Of a stretch of 64,000 bases of DNA, positions 26,155 through 36,159 are shown in pieces. The translations under genes and the position numbers were made by a program. The notes under the pieces were generated by a model. It had not been told where the DNA came from. It saw nothing but the letters and a program-made list of their open reading frames with translations, and ran no database searches. Source of the DNA: Izhakiella capsodis. Its GTDB lineage: Bacteria; Pseudomonadota; Gammaproteobacteria; Enterobacterales; Enterobacteriaceae. How positions within the stretch are numbered: position 1 is the first letter of the stretch; each line of letters starts with the position of its first letter. Where the stretch lies: contig NZ_FOVC01000001.1 of the NCBI RefSeq assembly GCF_900115045.1, forward strand, positions 558,001-622,000. Direction: 5' to 3'.

Positions 26155-26245
26155 AAAAAACACTCCTTTTAACGCTAACGAGCCAATATTCTACGTGCGA
26201 TAGGCGGCATACTGTACGACTTTCCGTGCGCCTGAACACTTGATA

Positions 26246-29200
26246 TCAGATTTCCACTTTACCCGCTAGCTGCGCCAGCAGCGCATATTTGCGCTGGGCT
26301 TCTTTTCCGGCATCACTCCACAGCTGACGGGCAGCATCAGGCTGTTGCTGGTTCAAACGGCGAAAACGCTGTTCATTCATCAATGCTGTTTCAATCTCGC
26401 TGGCGGGTGGTCGCGAATCAAGCGACAGCGCAACTTTTCCCTGCTCACTGCGCTGAGGATCGTAACGGTAAAGCGGCCAGAAACCGCTGGTAGTCAGCTG
26501 GCGCATTTGATCGTGGCTAAATGCAAGGTCATAACCATGCTCTTCGCAGGGGCTATAAGCAATGATCAGCGAGGGGCCGGGGTAGGCTTCGGCTTCCTTA
26601 ATTGCTTTGACCGTCTGATTGAGCTGCGCACCGAGGGAAATTTGTGCGACGTAAACGTGACCATACATCATCACGCTGACACCCAAATCTTTACGCGCTT
26701 TACGCTTACCGTTTTCAGCAAAGCGGGTTACTGCACCAAGTGGTGTCGCTTTTGACGCCTGGCCACCTGTATTGGAATAACATTGGGTATCCAGTACCAG
26801 AATATTGACGTTTTCTGTAAGACTGAGTACATGGTCGAGGCCACCAAAGCCAATATCATAGGCCCAGCCGTCACCCCCGATAAGCCAGATTGATTTGTCA
26901 ATCAGCGCGTCAGCTTGTTGATAAAGTGTACGGGCATCGGAATCATCATGTTGCGTCAGTAAGGTGCGCAGTGTCTCAACTGCTGCACGCTGCTGATCAA
27001 TTGTGACATTGTCACTGATAAGGGTGGTTTTTAACTCCGCGGGCAGGCGGTCTGAGAGTTGGTTAACAAGGCGTCGGGCGCGCTGACGCTGAAGATCTAC
27101 GCTGAGACGAAATCCCAGACCGAACTCTGCATTGTCCTCAAACAGCGAATTCGCCCAGGCTGGCCCGCGACCATCTTTATTGGTCGTGTAAGGCGTCGAT
27201 GGCAAGTTCCCGCCGTAAATTGAGGAACAACCGGTTGCGTTGGCAATCAGCAGGCGGTCACCATAAAGCTGAGTCAGTAGCTTAATATAGGGTGTTTCAC
27301 CACAGCCAGAACAGGCACCGGAATACTCAAACAGCGGTGTGATGAGTTGTGATGTACGGATATCGATATTCTCAAGCTGCGAAGGTTCTCTATCCGGTAG
27401 AGAAAGGAACGCATCAAAACGCCTTTTTTCTTCGTCGAGGTGTATCAACTGTGGCTGCATATTTATGGCTTTTATTTCCGGATTCTGGCGGTCTTTAGCC
27501 GGACAAACTTCGACACAGAGATTGCAGCCGGTACAATCTTCGGGAGCTACTTGCAGAATATACTTTTGTCCACGCATGTCGCGCGATCTGACGTCAAGCG
27601 AGGGCAATACACTACCAACAGTCTCCAAGCTCTCTGGCGAAACCACTTTCGCGCGGATTGCCGCATGCGGACAGGCGGCAACGCAGTGATTACATTGGGT
27701 ACAGAGATCAGCCTTCCAGATAGGGATCGCCTCGGCGATATTGCGCTTTTCCCAGCGTGTCGTTCCGGTGGGCCATGTGCCATCTGGCGGCAGGGCTGAG
27801 ACCGGTAGCGTGTCGCCCAGACCCGCCAGCATGGCGGCAGTCACCGTTTTAACGAAGTCGGGTGCATTTCCGGAGACCACAGGCGGCATCTGATGACTTT
27901 GCGTCTCTACCGGTTGCAGTGCGACTGATTCCAGCGCCGTGCGGGCCATAGAGAGTGCCATCCAGTTACGCTCAACCAGCTCATCACCTTTGCTGCGATA
28001 GCTCCGCGCCGCTGCATCCTGTAGTAATGCGAATGCATCGTCAGGAGTAATCAAACCGCTCAGCTCAAAAAAGGCCATTTGCATGACGGTATTGATTCGG
28101 GCTCCTAGCTGACATTCGCGCGCGATCCGTGTGGCATTAATGATATAAAATCGCGCCTGTTTGCGGTTAAGTGTTGCCTGTACTTCCTGCGGCAGACGTC
28201 GCCAGACCTCTGTCGCAGGCCATGGCGTGTTAAGCAGAAAAATACCGCCGGGTTTCAGTCGTTCCACCAGACGATATTTGTCAATAAATTGCCACTGATG
28301 GCAACCGATGAAATCAGCTTCATTAATCAGATAAGCCGACTGGATCGGCTGTTCACTGACACGCAGATGGGAAACCGTAAGGCCACCGGCTTTTTTGGAG
28401 TCATAAACAAAATAGCCCTGAACGTGGAACGGCGTACTGTTGCCAATAATTTTAATATTATTTTTTGTGGCGGATACACTGCCATCGCTTCCAAGACCGT
28501 AAAACAGTGCCTGTAAACGCGCATTGTTAGTCAATCCCTGCGCGGGTAATGGCAGTGAAAGCTGAGTCACGTCATCATAAATGCCGACGGTAAAACGGGC
28601 GGGTGGTTGTGGCAGAGAAAGTGCATTAAATATTGCCAGCACGCAACGGGAATCGAATTCTTTCGAGGATAAGCCATAACGTCCACCGCTCATCAGCGGC
28701 ATTGTGTTTCGTTCACCTCGCGCCGCCGCTTCGGCCAACGCACTTATCACGTCAAGGAACAGCGGTTCAGCCTGGGCGCCAGGCTCTTTAGTACGATCGA
28801 GCACGGCGATGCGTTTAACCGAATCGGGCAGTGACGCCAACAGCTGCGCGGTGGGAAAGGGGCGATAAAGGTGGACGATAATCAGCCCGACTTTTTCACC
28901 CTGTGCGCAAAGGCTGTCGATCACCTCCCGACAGGTGCCGGCGGCCGACCCCATTAACACGATAACGCGTTCGGCCTGCGGGGCACCGTAGAAGCTGACA
29001 GGATGATACTGGCGGCCAGTTTCTCTGGCGAAATCATCCATCGCCTGTTCAACGTGCGCTACGGCGTCATGATACCAGGGGTTGATGGCCTCACGTGACT
29101 GGAACCAGGTGTCCGGGTTCGCTGAAGTACCACGAATGACCGGATGGTCTGGTGAAAGCGCCCGCTGCCGATGCGCCCGGATAGCCTCTTCGGGCATCAG

Positions 29201-29767
29201 GGTGCGTAGCGTTTCATCGGAGAGTGGCACGATTTTATTGATTTCATGTGAGGTGCGGAAGCCATCAAAAAAGTGAATAAAGGGCAGGCGGCTGTTAAGC
29301 GAGGACATCTGCGCTATCAACGCGAAATCTTGCGCCTGCTGCACGTCCTCAGCGCAAAGCATTGCACAGCCGGTTTGCCGCACTGCCATGACGTCGGAAT
29401 GGTCACCAAAGATGGAAAGTGCGTGGGTGGCGACAGTGCGGGCAGCAACATGCAGGACAAAAGGGATCAGCTGTCCGGCGAGCTTATAAAGCGTAGGGAT
29501 CATCAGCAGCAATCCCTGAGAGGACGTAAAACTGGTGGAAAGCGCCCCAGTTTGTAACGCGCCGTGGACTGCGGCGATCGCTCCGGCTTCAGACTGCATC
29601 TCAACAACTTTAGGCACGTCGCCCCAGACGTTCTGGTTCCCGGCACTCGACCAGGCATCCGCCTGTTCAGCCATAGCGGAACTCGGTGTTATCGGGTAAA
29701 TGGCTATCACTTCGCTGGTACGAAAGGCAACGGAGGCCGCTGCACCATTGCCGTCGATCGTGATCAT
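26246..29767 (-). CDS. nifJ: pyruvate:flavodoxin/ferredoxin oxidoreductase
   Basis: Homologue of E. coli YdbK/NifJ, 1,173 residues: oxidises pyruvate to acetyl-CoA and CO2, reducing flavodoxin or ferredoxin. Domain order: pyrimidine-binding N-terminus (about 1-230), CoA/gamma domains (about 400-600), a two-cluster ferredoxin domain (CTQCNHCVAACP near 690 and CTGCNLCVEVCPAKD near 745), then the C-terminal ThDP domain (GACSGCGETPY near 815, WLIGGDGWAYDIGFGG near 955). I chose ATG 29767 (MITIDGNGAAASVAFRTSE), which has GAGGA before it and matches the family start. A longer in-frame start at 29806 exists. Single gene, minus strand. Confidence 0.96.
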   Translation of the reverse strand: MITIDGNGAAASVAFRTSEVIAIYPITPSSAMAEQADAWSSAGNQNVWGDVPKVVEMQSEAGAIAAVHGALQTGALSTSFTSSQGLLLMIPTLYKLAGQLIPFVLHVAARTVATHALSIFGDHSDVMAVRQTGCAMLCAEDVQQAQDFALIAQMSSLNSRLPFIHFFDGFRTSHEINKIVPLSDETLRTLMPEEAIRAHRQRALSPDHPVIRGTSANPDTWFQSREAINPWYHDAVAHVEQAMDDFARETGRQYHPVSFYGAPQAERVIVLMGSAAGTCREVIDSLCAQGEKVGLIIVHLYRPFPTAQLLASLPDSVKRIAVLDRTKEPGAQAEPLFLDVISALAEAAARGERNTMPLMSGGRYGLSSKEFDSRCVLAIFNALSLPQPPARFTVGIYDDVTQLSLPLPAQGLTNNARLQALFYGLGSDGSVSATKNNIKIIGNSTPFHVQGYFVYDSKKAGGLTVSHLRVSEQPIQSAYLINEADFIGCHQWQFIDKYRLVERLKPGGIFLLNTPWPATEVWRRLPQEVQATLNRKQARFYIINATRIARECQLGARINTVMQMAFFELSGLITPDDAFALLQDAAARSYRSKGDELVERNWMALSMARTALESVALQPVETQSHQMPPVVSGNAPDFVKTVTAAMLAGLGDTLPVSALPPDGTWPTGTTRWEKRNIAEAIPIWKADLCTQCNHCVAACPHAAIRAKVVSPESLETVGSVLPSLDVRSRDMRGQKYILQVAPEDCTGCNLCVEVCPAKDRQNPEIKAINMQPQLIHLDEEKRRFDAFLSLPDREPSQLENIDIRTSQLITPLFEYSGACSGCGETPYIKLLTQLYGDRLLIANATGCSSIYGGNLPSTPYTTNKDGRGPAWANSLFEDNAEFGLGFRLSVDLQRQRARRLVNQLSDRLPAELKTTLISDNVTIDQQRAAVETLRTLLTQHDDSDARTLYQQADALIDKSIWLIGGDGWAYDIGFGGLDHVLSLTENVNILVLDTQCYSNTGGQASKATPLGAVTRFAENGKRKARKDLGVSVMMYGHVYVAQISLGAQLNQTVKAIKEAEAYPGPSLIIAYSPCEEHGYDLAFSHDQMRQLTTSGFWPLYRYDPQRSEQGKVALSLDSRPPASEIETALMNEQRFRRLNQQQPDAARQLWSDAGKEAQRKYALLAQLAGKVEI

Positions 29768-29871
29768 ACAACATCCTCTAAAATTGAACTGCCAGTAGTC
29801 TGGCATAGCAGTGTCGCTTATCCCTATTAAAATGAGGGGAATGGCGCACTAAGGATCAAACTTGCCTGGTT

Positions 29872-30528
29872 CTAGTGCATCTCCAGACTATGCACGCCTT
29901 TGATTTCCATCAAAGCCTCATAAAGATGAGACTGTATGACTCTTCGTGACATTGTCACTTCAAGCGATAATTCGCAAAGTCCGCTTTCATCATCACGGTT
30001 AATGACAGAAACCTGCCCGGTGCGGATCCGCTCTTTTTGCAAGGCGAGCAGAACCAGCGGTACGCTTTTAGGTTTAAGGCGAAACAGCAGCGAATGGTGC
30101 TGGCCAATCAGGTAACGACTGAGGCGGCTGAACAGCTCCAGTACGATCAGTGCCAGCAGGGTGCCATAGATGCCAATCTCATAAAGTCCGCTGCCGATAA
30201 CCAGACCAATGGCAGCGGTGACCCATAGGCCAGCGGCGGTAGTAAGGCCCCTCACCACCTGGCGTTGGATCATAATGGTCCCGGCCCCGAGAAAACCCAT
30301 TCCGCTTACCACCTGCGCGGCTATTCGACTGGGGTCGAGTTCGATATGCTCCAGCGGGAGTACATCCGTAAAGCCATATTTGGAAACGATCATAAACATG
30401 GCACTGCCAATACCAACCAGTATATGAGTACGTAATCCCGCTTCTTTTGCTCGCAGCTGACGTTCAAGGCCAATGAGTCCTCCCAACGCACCGGCCAGAG
30501 CAATACGCATAAGTAAATCAATCACCAT
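29872..30528 (-). CDS. MgtC/SapB family membrane protein
   Basis: 218 residues. The MgtC N-terminal domain has four or five hydrophobic segments with the family motifs ALGGLIGLERQLRAKEAGLR (residues 14-33), RTHILVGIGSAMF and QVVSGMGFLGAGTIM (near 72-86). A soluble C-terminal domain (about 145-218) has the ACT-like fold seen in MgtC. Family members include virulence factors that affect F1Fo ATP synthase and magnesium starvation responses, but many chromosomal members are of unknown role. AGGAGG lies before the ATG. Not related to SapB of the Sap importer. Confidence 0.85.
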   Translation of the reverse strand: MVIDLLMRIALAGALGGLIGLERQLRAKEAGLRTHILVGIGSAMFMIVSKYGFTDVLPLEHIELDPSRIAAQVVSGMGFLGAGTIMIQRQVVRGLTTAAGLWVTAAIGLVIGSGLYEIGIYGTLLALIVLELFSRLSRYLIGQHHSLLFRLKPKSVPLVLLALQKERIRTGQVSVINRDDESGLCELSLEVTMSRRVIQSHLYEALMEIKGVHSLEMH

Positions 30529-30707
30529 CTTTTATCCTCCTGATTTTTTTTAGTTAATTGGCGGATTCGTAAAATAAGACATTAAGACAATCAGCAACTG
30601 CAATTTTGTCGATTTTTTTAGTAAAAAAAGATGACAGGCGTTGAGCTTTTGTTTAACTTTTCTGAAGATTTTTAACCTTTAAAACTCACTATCCCGGAGC
30701 CTGATTA

Positions 30708-30983
30708 ATGAAAGTTAAAACGTTATTACTGACCGGTGCTGCCGCGCTGTCGCTTTGTTCATGTAGTAGCGATCCTGAACAAAATGAACCATCACAGCAA
30801 GCTACCAGCGCTCATGTGATGGTCACTCCCTCTATGTCATCTCCGGCTACCAATGTCTGTGGCGTTGCTGGCGGAACCCTGGCATTTTCACGCCAGCTCG
30901 ATGGCACTTCCGTTGGAACGTGTCAGTTGCCGAATGGGCGCCGCTGTAATGAAACGGCGCTGATATCGGGAGGCTGTATTTAA
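30708..30983 (+). CDS. ydbJ: YdbJ-like DUF333 lipoprotein
   Basis: 91 residues. A lipoprotein signal peptide with lipobox near LCSCSS (Cys19). The mature part is low in hydrophobicity, rich in Ser/Gln, then the DUF333 core: NVCGVAGGTLAFSRQLDG, GTCQLPNGRRCNETAL, SGGC. Four cysteines besides the lipobox could form two disulfides. It lies between the MgtC-like gene and ldhA, close to where ydbJ lies in E. coli, though hslJ is not found here. Function unknown; the name is by position and domain, not by close identity. Confidence 0.65.
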   Translation: MKVKTLLLTGAAALSLCSCSSDPEQNEPSQQATSAHVMVTPSMSSPATNVCGVAGGTLAFSRQLDGTSVGTCQLPNGRRCNETALISGGCI

Positions 30984-30993
30984 ACGCTATTAT

Positions 30994-31992
30994 TTAGTTT
31001 ACGGGTGTTAACGCATTATTACAGCTCTCTCCTCTTTCCAGGCAAGCGAGGTTTTCCAGTGTAACCTGGGCGATGCTGATCAACGCATCTGAAGTCAGGA
31101 AAGCCTGATGACCGGTAAACAAAACATTATGACAGGCGGACAGGCGACGAAAAACATCATCCTGGATCACATCGTTAGATTTATCTTCGAAGAAAAGATC
31201 CCGTTCATTTTCGTAGACATCCATTCCCAGTGAACCAATTTTCTGGCTCTTCAGTGCCTCAATTGCCGCGCTGGAGTCAATAAGCGCGCCCCGGCTGGTA
31301 TTAATAATCATCACGCCATTCTTCATCTGAGCAAAGGCACCGGCATTAAGAAGATGTTGGTTGTCCGCGGTCAGTGGACAATGCAGGCTAATAACGTCTG
31401 ACTGTTTAAACAGCGTAGCGAGGTCAACATATTCCGCTCCGGTCTCCAGTGCAAGAGGATTCGGATAGGGATCGTAGGCCAACAGTCGCATTCCGAAACC
31501 GTTGAGAATGCGCAACGTGGCGATACCGATTTTTCCGGTGCCAATAATTCCAGCCGTGCGGCCATGCATATTGAATCCGGTTAATCCTTCCAGTGAGAAA
31601 TTAGCATCGCGGGTACGCAGCCAGGCACGATGAATACGGCGGTTAAGCGTCATCATCAGGCCTACCGCATGTTCCGCTACTGCTTCTGGGGAATAGGCTG
31701 GTACGCGGACAACTGTCAGACCGAGTTTGTACGCGGCCTCGAGATCGACATTATTAAAACCAGCGCAGCGTAGCGCGATATATTTTACGCCCAGTTCTGC
31801 AAGTTCCTCCAGTACCGCACCGCTGCCATCATCGTTAACAAAAATGCACACAGCATCACAGTTTATCGCGTTTTTGGCCGTTCCTTTGCTGAGCAGAAAA
31901 TCAAAAAATTCGATGTTAATTCCATAACTTTCATTGACATGTTCAAGATATTTGCGTTCATATTGTCTGGTGCTGTAAACGGCTAGTTTCAT
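30994..31992 (-). CDS. ldhA: D-lactate dehydrogenase (fermentative)
   Basis: NADH-dependent reduction of pyruvate to D-lactate in fermentation, cytoplasm. It has 332 residues (329 in E. coli). The D-2-hydroxyacid dehydrogenase marks are present: GTGKIGIATLRIL (NAD binding, near 152), Arg in NTSRGALIDS (near 235), Glu in MDVYENERDLF (near 264) and His in FTGHQAFLTS (near 296). AGGAG precedes an ATG-ATG pair; I chose the second (31992), which aligns with E. coli, but the first (31995) is closer to the RBS. It overlaps no gene and is convergent with ydbJ. Confidence 0.96.
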   Translation of the reverse strand: MKLAVYSTRQYERKYLEHVNESYGINIEFFDFLLSKGTAKNAINCDAVCIFVNDDGSGAVLEELAELGVKYIALRCAGFNNVDLEAAYKLGLTVVRVPAYSPEAVAEHAVGLMMTLNRRIHRAWLRTRDANFSLEGLTGFNMHGRTAGIIGTGKIGIATLRILNGFGMRLLAYDPYPNPLALETGAEYVDLATLFKQSDVISLHCPLTADNQHLLNAGAFAQMKNGVMIINTSRGALIDSSAAIEALKSQKIGSLGMDVYENERDLFFEDKSNDVIQDDVFRRLSACHNVLFTGHQAFLTSDALISIAQVTLENLACLERGESCNNALTPVN

Positions 31993-32091
31993 CATTTTTC
32001 TCCTGGTTACCATGAGCAATAAAATTTCACCCGATCAGTGCTTTCATGACATTATTTTCCCCGAAGATCGGAGAGAATGGGGAGGAGCGGC

Positions 32092-34716
32092 GTGGGGCGT
32101 TGTTCAAAAACTGTCGGCATAATATTTCTAATTGTTATTATAATGTCAGGCGTGCTGCTTGCCAGCGTCTCTCTGTGGCTGCCAGGTGTCATCGCTTTCT
32201 GGCTTCCTGACCGGGCGCGGGTGGAGATGGTCGGACGCTTCGGCTGGCAGCACGGCCAGCTAAAATTGCCCTTATTGCGCTACTGGCAGGGTAATTGCCT
32301 GCTGGTTTCACTGGATGGTGCCGTTCTTGGCCGCAATAACGGACGATGGCTGTTACAGGCCACAACCGTCAGAATTGACAGTCCATGTCTGAATAACATT
32401 CCCTCCAGGGAGTCCAACCAACCAGCCCGGACGCTCAGCGGCTGGCAACATTTATTACCCACCGCGCAACTGGATATCGATAAGGTCATCGTAACACCGT
32501 GGCAGGACTGGGCCGGGTCTGTTCATCTTACTCTCGATCCACGGCAACAAGTGCTTCACTACTCGGGTGATAAACTCAATCTGGGGGCCCGTATCGCTGG
32601 CCGCGAGCTGATCATCCAGCATCTGACGTTGCCGTTGGTGGGAGCCAGTCAGCCGTTAACGCTGCAAGGCGCGCTGCAATTATCACAAATACCCGATGCG
32701 TTGCCTGAAAAGGGGGAACTGACTGGTCGCGTGCAGGTTAATAACCCATCTCCTCCGCTAACTATTTCGCTCAAATGGCAGCACCAGCAGGGTGAACTGA
32801 ACGTTTCCACCGCTGGTGAAGGTAACGCCCTGCTGCAACTTCCCTGGCAAGCGGATAACACTCGCATTCGCATTGCTAACGGTTTATGGCAATGGCCATT
32901 GGCCGGGCAGTTACTTTCAGGCGGCGTGGCGCTTGAAATAGACAACTGGCAAAAAGGCCTTGGTCAGGCGCTTCTCAGCGGGAGGCTGAATGTGCGGACA
33001 AACGGTCGTGGAGGGCGAGGCAACGTGGTTATCAGCTTTGGGCCAGGTAAGCCAGACTGGCAGAACAGCCAGATACCGTTGCAGATAACCGGAGACAGCA
33101 AGCTGACAAACTTACAATTTTTTGCCAGCCTGCCGGGTGAGCTACGCGGGCCAATTCTCGATCCGGCTATCTATTTTTCCCCGGGGGCGCTGATGCGTAT
33201 GCGTGGGCGTCTGCTTTCGACACTGGAGGTAGATGAAGCACGCTTGCCCCTGGCGGGCGTTCAGCTCTCCAGTGCCGGCATCAGCGGTCGGCTGCAGGCT
33301 ATTCTCAGCGCTCGCGATCCCAGTATGGGCGATTTTCGCATGCATCTTGATGGCGGTGCGCATAACTTTTGGCCGGATAACGGGCTATGGCGCTGGCGCT
33401 ACTGGGGCCAGGGGCAGATGAAACCGTTGGCAGCGAGCTGGGATGTAAAAGGCCGGGGTAGCTGGCAGGATACGCAAATAGCACTGGAGAGTCTGTCCAC
33501 CGGCTTTGATAAATTGAGCTATGGTGCCGTTAACGTTAATGCCCCCCGGTTGACGCTGGATGAACCTGTTCGCTGGCAGCGTGATCCTGAGCATCCCTCG
33601 CTCAACGGCAGTTTCAAACTTGATGCCAGAGAAACCCGGTTCAGCTATGGCGGCTTACTGCCTGACAGCCATCTCGCATTGACGCTCACAGGTCGCGATC
33701 CCGCCTGGTTTCAGTGGCGCGGGACATTGCAGGCCGGCGATATGGGCCCGGTGCAGGTCAGCGGGCGCTGGGACGGCCAGCGTCTGCGCGGGCAGGCCTG
33801 GTGGCCCGCACAGTCACTGCGGGTTTTTCAGCCGCTCCTTAGCCCAAATTTGAAAATGCGTATTCAGGACGGGACGCTGCGGGCACAGGCAGCTTTTTCG
33901 GCAGCAACCGGTCAGGGATTCCAGGCGGGCGGCCACTTTGTGGTGGGTAATGGCTATGCCCGTATGCCAGATAATGAGATACAGGGTGTGAACTTCTCTC
34001 TGCCGTTCCGCTTTAAGCAACAGCAATGGTACTTTGGTGCCAAAGGTCCAGTGGAGCTGCGTATCGCTGGCATAAAAAATCAGTTCGACCTGAAAAATAT
34101 CACCGCCGATTTACAGGGGTGGTATCCGTGGAAACGCCAGCAACCGCTCCGACTGAGTAATGTCAACGTTGACCTGATGGACGGAAAACTGTCGATGGCT
34201 AGCCTGGTGATGCCGCAGCAAGAAGCGGCAAATGTGCGCCTGACGCATATCAGCCTGAGTAAGTTTGTCACCGCGCTCAATCCCAAGCAATTTGCTCTTT
34301 CTGGTTATGTTAATGGTATGTTGCCGCTGTGGCTGAACGATCGGCAATGGCTGGTACATAACGGCTGGATAGCTAATGAGGGGCCGCTAACACTTCGCCT
34401 GGATAAAGACACCGCAGATGCTATATCCAGTAATAATATGGTGGCCGGTGCCGCAATGGACTGGCTGCGTTATATGGAAATATCCCGCTCCTGGGCAACG
34501 ATTGATCTCAATAATCTAGGCTGGTTAAAAATGACCGCGCAGGTGGACGGCGCCAGCCAGTTCAGCGACCGTAAACAGCGGGTATCGTTGCACTATACCC
34601 ATCGCGAAAACCTGTTCCAGCTCTGGCGCAGCCTGCGCTTTGGCGATAATTTGCAATCATGGGTGGAAAACAATGCCAGCCTGCCGTCGCAAAAGGATGC
34701 ATCTGATGACAAATAG
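32092..34716 (+). CDS. ydbH: YdbH, AsmA-like envelope protein for phospholipid transport
   Basis: One of the three large bridge-like proteins (YhdP, TamB, YdbH) thought to move phospholipids to the outer membrane. 874 residues. An N-terminal membrane anchor (VGIIFLIVIIMSGVLLASVSL) is followed by a very long beta-rich periplasmic part with no further membrane segments. Shared landmarks with E. coli YdbH are QWRGTLQAGDMGPVQVSGRW (near 545), KDTADAISSNNMVAG and LWRSLRFGDNLQSWVENNAS at the C-terminus. I prefer the GTG at 32092 with GGGAGGAG before it over ATG 32077; the five extra residues have no counterpart. First gene of ydbH-ynbE-ydbL. Confidence 0.93.
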   Translation: MGRCSKTVGIIFLIVIIMSGVLLASVSLWLPGVIAFWLPDRARVEMVGRFGWQHGQLKLPLLRYWQGNCLLVSLDGAVLGRNNGRWLLQATTVRIDSPCLNNIPSRESNQPARTLSGWQHLLPTAQLDIDKVIVTPWQDWAGSVHLTLDPRQQVLHYSGDKLNLGARIAGRELIIQHLTLPLVGASQPLTLQGALQLSQIPDALPEKGELTGRVQVNNPSPPLTISLKWQHQQGELNVSTAGEGNALLQLPWQADNTRIRIANGLWQWPLAGQLLSGGVALEIDNWQKGLGQALLSGRLNVRTNGRGGRGNVVISFGPGKPDWQNSQIPLQITGDSKLTNLQFFASLPGELRGPILDPAIYFSPGALMRMRGRLLSTLEVDEARLPLAGVQLSSAGISGRLQAILSARDPSMGDFRMHLDGGAHNFWPDNGLWRWRYWGQGQMKPLAASWDVKGRGSWQDTQIALESLSTGFDKLSYGAVNVNAPRLTLDEPVRWQRDPEHPSLNGSFKLDARETRFSYGGLLPDSHLALTLTGRDPAWFQWRGTLQAGDMGPVQVSGRWDGQRLRGQAWWPAQSLRVFQPLLSPNLKMRIQDGTLRAQAAFSAATGQGFQAGGHFVVGNGYARMPDNEIQGVNFSLPFRFKQQQWYFGAKGPVELRIAGIKNQFDLKNITADLQGWYPWKRQQPLRLSNVNVDLMDGKLSMASLVMPQQEAANVRLTHISLSKFVTALNPKQFALSGYVNGMLPLWLNDRQWLVHNGWIANEGPLTLRLDKDTADAISSNNMVAGAAMDWLRYMEISRSWATIDLNNLGWLKMTAQVDGASQFSDRKQRVSLHYTHRENLFQLWRSLRFGDNLQSWVENNASLPSQKDASDDK

Positions 34717-34897
34717 CCTTAATTCTTTGCTGCTCGGCAGCGCATTACTTGTGTGTGGCTGCGTGCCGCGTATTGAAGTGGCGGCGCCCAAAGATCCGAT
34801 CACCATCAATATGAATGTGAAAATTGAACATGAAATCCATATTAAAGCGGATAAAGACGTAGAAGCTTTGCTGAAAAATAATCGCAACCTGTTCTGA
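34706..34897 (+). CDS. ynbE: outer-membrane lipoprotein YnbE
   Basis: A 63-residue lipoprotein with lipobox VCGC (Cys18) and the nearly invariant family stretch PRIEVAAPKDPITINMNVKI, then EHEIHIKADKDVEALL. YnbE is thought to dock YdbH to the outer membrane, so that together they form a bridge. AGGATG lies before ATG 34706. The start overlaps the end of ydbH by 11 bases, so the two are translationally coupled. An in-frame start at 34640 adds residues before the signal peptide and is unlikely. Confidence 0.93.
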   Translation: MTNSLNSLLLGSALLVCGCVPRIEVAAPKDPITINMNVKIEHEIHIKADKDVEALLKNNRNLF

Positions 34898-34910
34898 TAA
34901 GGATTATGCC

Positions 34911-35246
34911 ATGAGCATCAAGCGTTATACAGGCTGGATACTGGCTCTGATCATTCTTACGCCGGCCAGCCTGGCACTGACTCTGACTGAGGCGCGTAGC
35001 AGCGGACGGGCAGGTGAAACGCTGAGCGGCTATCTGGCAGCACGGCAGAACGACAGGGAAACGCAGGCGCTGGTGAATCGCGTGAATACGGGTCGTCAGC
35101 AGCAGTACCAACGACTGGCGGATCAAAATAACCTGACAACAAACGAAGTGGCCGCCATTGCCGGGCAAAAGCTGGTTGAGCGGGCCGATCCGGGTGAATA
35201 TGTACGCGGTATTAATGGCCTGTGGGTGCAGAAAAAAGCGCAGTAA
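34911..35246 (+). CDS. ydbL: YdbL, DUF1318 periplasmic protein
   Basis: 111 residues. A signal peptide ends near residue 23 (ALIILTPASLA). The mature protein shows the DUF1318 pattern: LTLTEARSSGRAGETLSGYL, then RQQQYQRLADQNNLTTNEVA, AGQKLVERADPGEYVRGING. It is the third gene of ydbH-ynbE-ydbL, 13 bases after ynbE. It has been proposed as a periplasmic chaperone-like factor for the YnbE-YdbH bridge. TAAGGA precedes the ATG. Confidence 0.93.
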   Translation: MSIKRYTGWILALIILTPASLALTLTEARSSGRAGETLSGYLAARQNDRETQALVNRVNTGRQQQYQRLADQNNLTTNEVAAIAGQKLVERADPGEYVRGINGLWVQKKAQ

Positions 35247-35266
35247 ATATCCGGATATAACAGGAA

Positions 35267-35296
35267 GTGGAAAGCGATTTGCAGATCGCTTTCCAC
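35267..35296. terminator. long perfect hairpin between convergent ydbL and azoR
   Basis: GTGGAAAGCGAT and ATCGCTTTCCAC form a perfect 12-base stem with a six-base loop. It stands between the convergent ydbL and azoR stops and could terminate or protect both transcripts. There is no U-tract on either strand. Confidence 0.5.
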
Positions 35297-35318
35297 GCAT
35301 CGGGCCTTATCGCCTGAA

Positions 35319-35924
35319 TCAGGCAGCGATAATTTGTTTCAGTACTGCTTTAGCGCCATCAGAGGCTTTGCCCGCCACATCCGGACCATAAGCAATGCCT
35401 TCGGCGAAGACAAAGTCAACCTCGGTCATACCCAGGAAGCCGAGGAACAGCTTCAGATACGGAGTCAGCAGGTCGCTTGGGGTATCCTTATGAATGCCGC
35501 CACGGCTGGAAATGACCACCACTTTTTTACCTTTAATCAGGCCTTCAGGGCCATTTTCGCTGTACCGGAAGGTCACGCCCGCGCGCGCGACCAGGTCGAA
35601 ATAGTTTTTCAACTGGGTTGGGATGTTGAAGTTGTACATCGGCGCTGTGATAACAATCGTATCGTGAGCGTTCAGTTCGGCAATCAGTTCGTCTGACAAA
35701 TCCAGCGCTTCCTGTTGGCGCGGAGTCAGCGTTGCATCTGATGGGCGCAGCGCACCGACAAGTTCACCATCTAACACTGGAACAGGATTTGCTGCCAGAT
35801 CGCGTACGGTGATTTCATCTTTCGGATGAGCCGCTTTCCATTCAGCAATTAAATGGTCTGCGAGCTGACCAGAGGTAGAATAGCCGGCGAGAATGCTGGA
35901 CTTCAGGACAAGTACTTTACTCAT
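35319..35924 (-). CDS. azoR: FMN-dependent NADH:quinone/azo oxidoreductase AzoR
   Basis: Flavodoxin-fold enzyme that reduces quinones and azo compounds with NADH; 201 residues, same as E. coli. The FMN-binding start KVLVLKSSILAGYSTSGQLA (residues 3-22), PMYNFNIPTQLKNYFD (near 95) and VVISSRGGIHK (near 138) are the family signatures. It is cytoplasmic, a single gene between ydbL and hrpA and divergent from hrpA. Confidence 0.96.
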   Translation of the reverse strand: MSKVLVLKSSILAGYSTSGQLADHLIAEWKAAHPKDEITVRDLAANPVPVLDGELVGALRPSDATLTPRQQEALDLSDELIAELNAHDTIVITAPMYNFNIPTQLKNYFDLVARAGVTFRYSENGPEGLIKGKKVVVISSRGGIHKDTPSDLLTPYLKLFLGFLGMTEVDFVFAEGIAYGPDVAGKASDGAKAVLKQIIAA

Positions 35925-36159
35925 AATTCATGTTTTCCTGTCTGGTTAATAAGGAACGCTTTCCGTCCAATGCATTACACTTTATGAGTAAAACCGCGGC
36001 AGAGAAAGATCAATATTTCGAGTTGTACATTCGAATTTATTGAATAAGAACAGGCCGGCAGCCAGACTGGTGCCAGATGTGTTAGCATAGATTGCCTGTC
36101 AGATGCTCACAGCACATGAAGTTAAATCAGGTCAATTGTTGCCTCACAACCGGATAATC

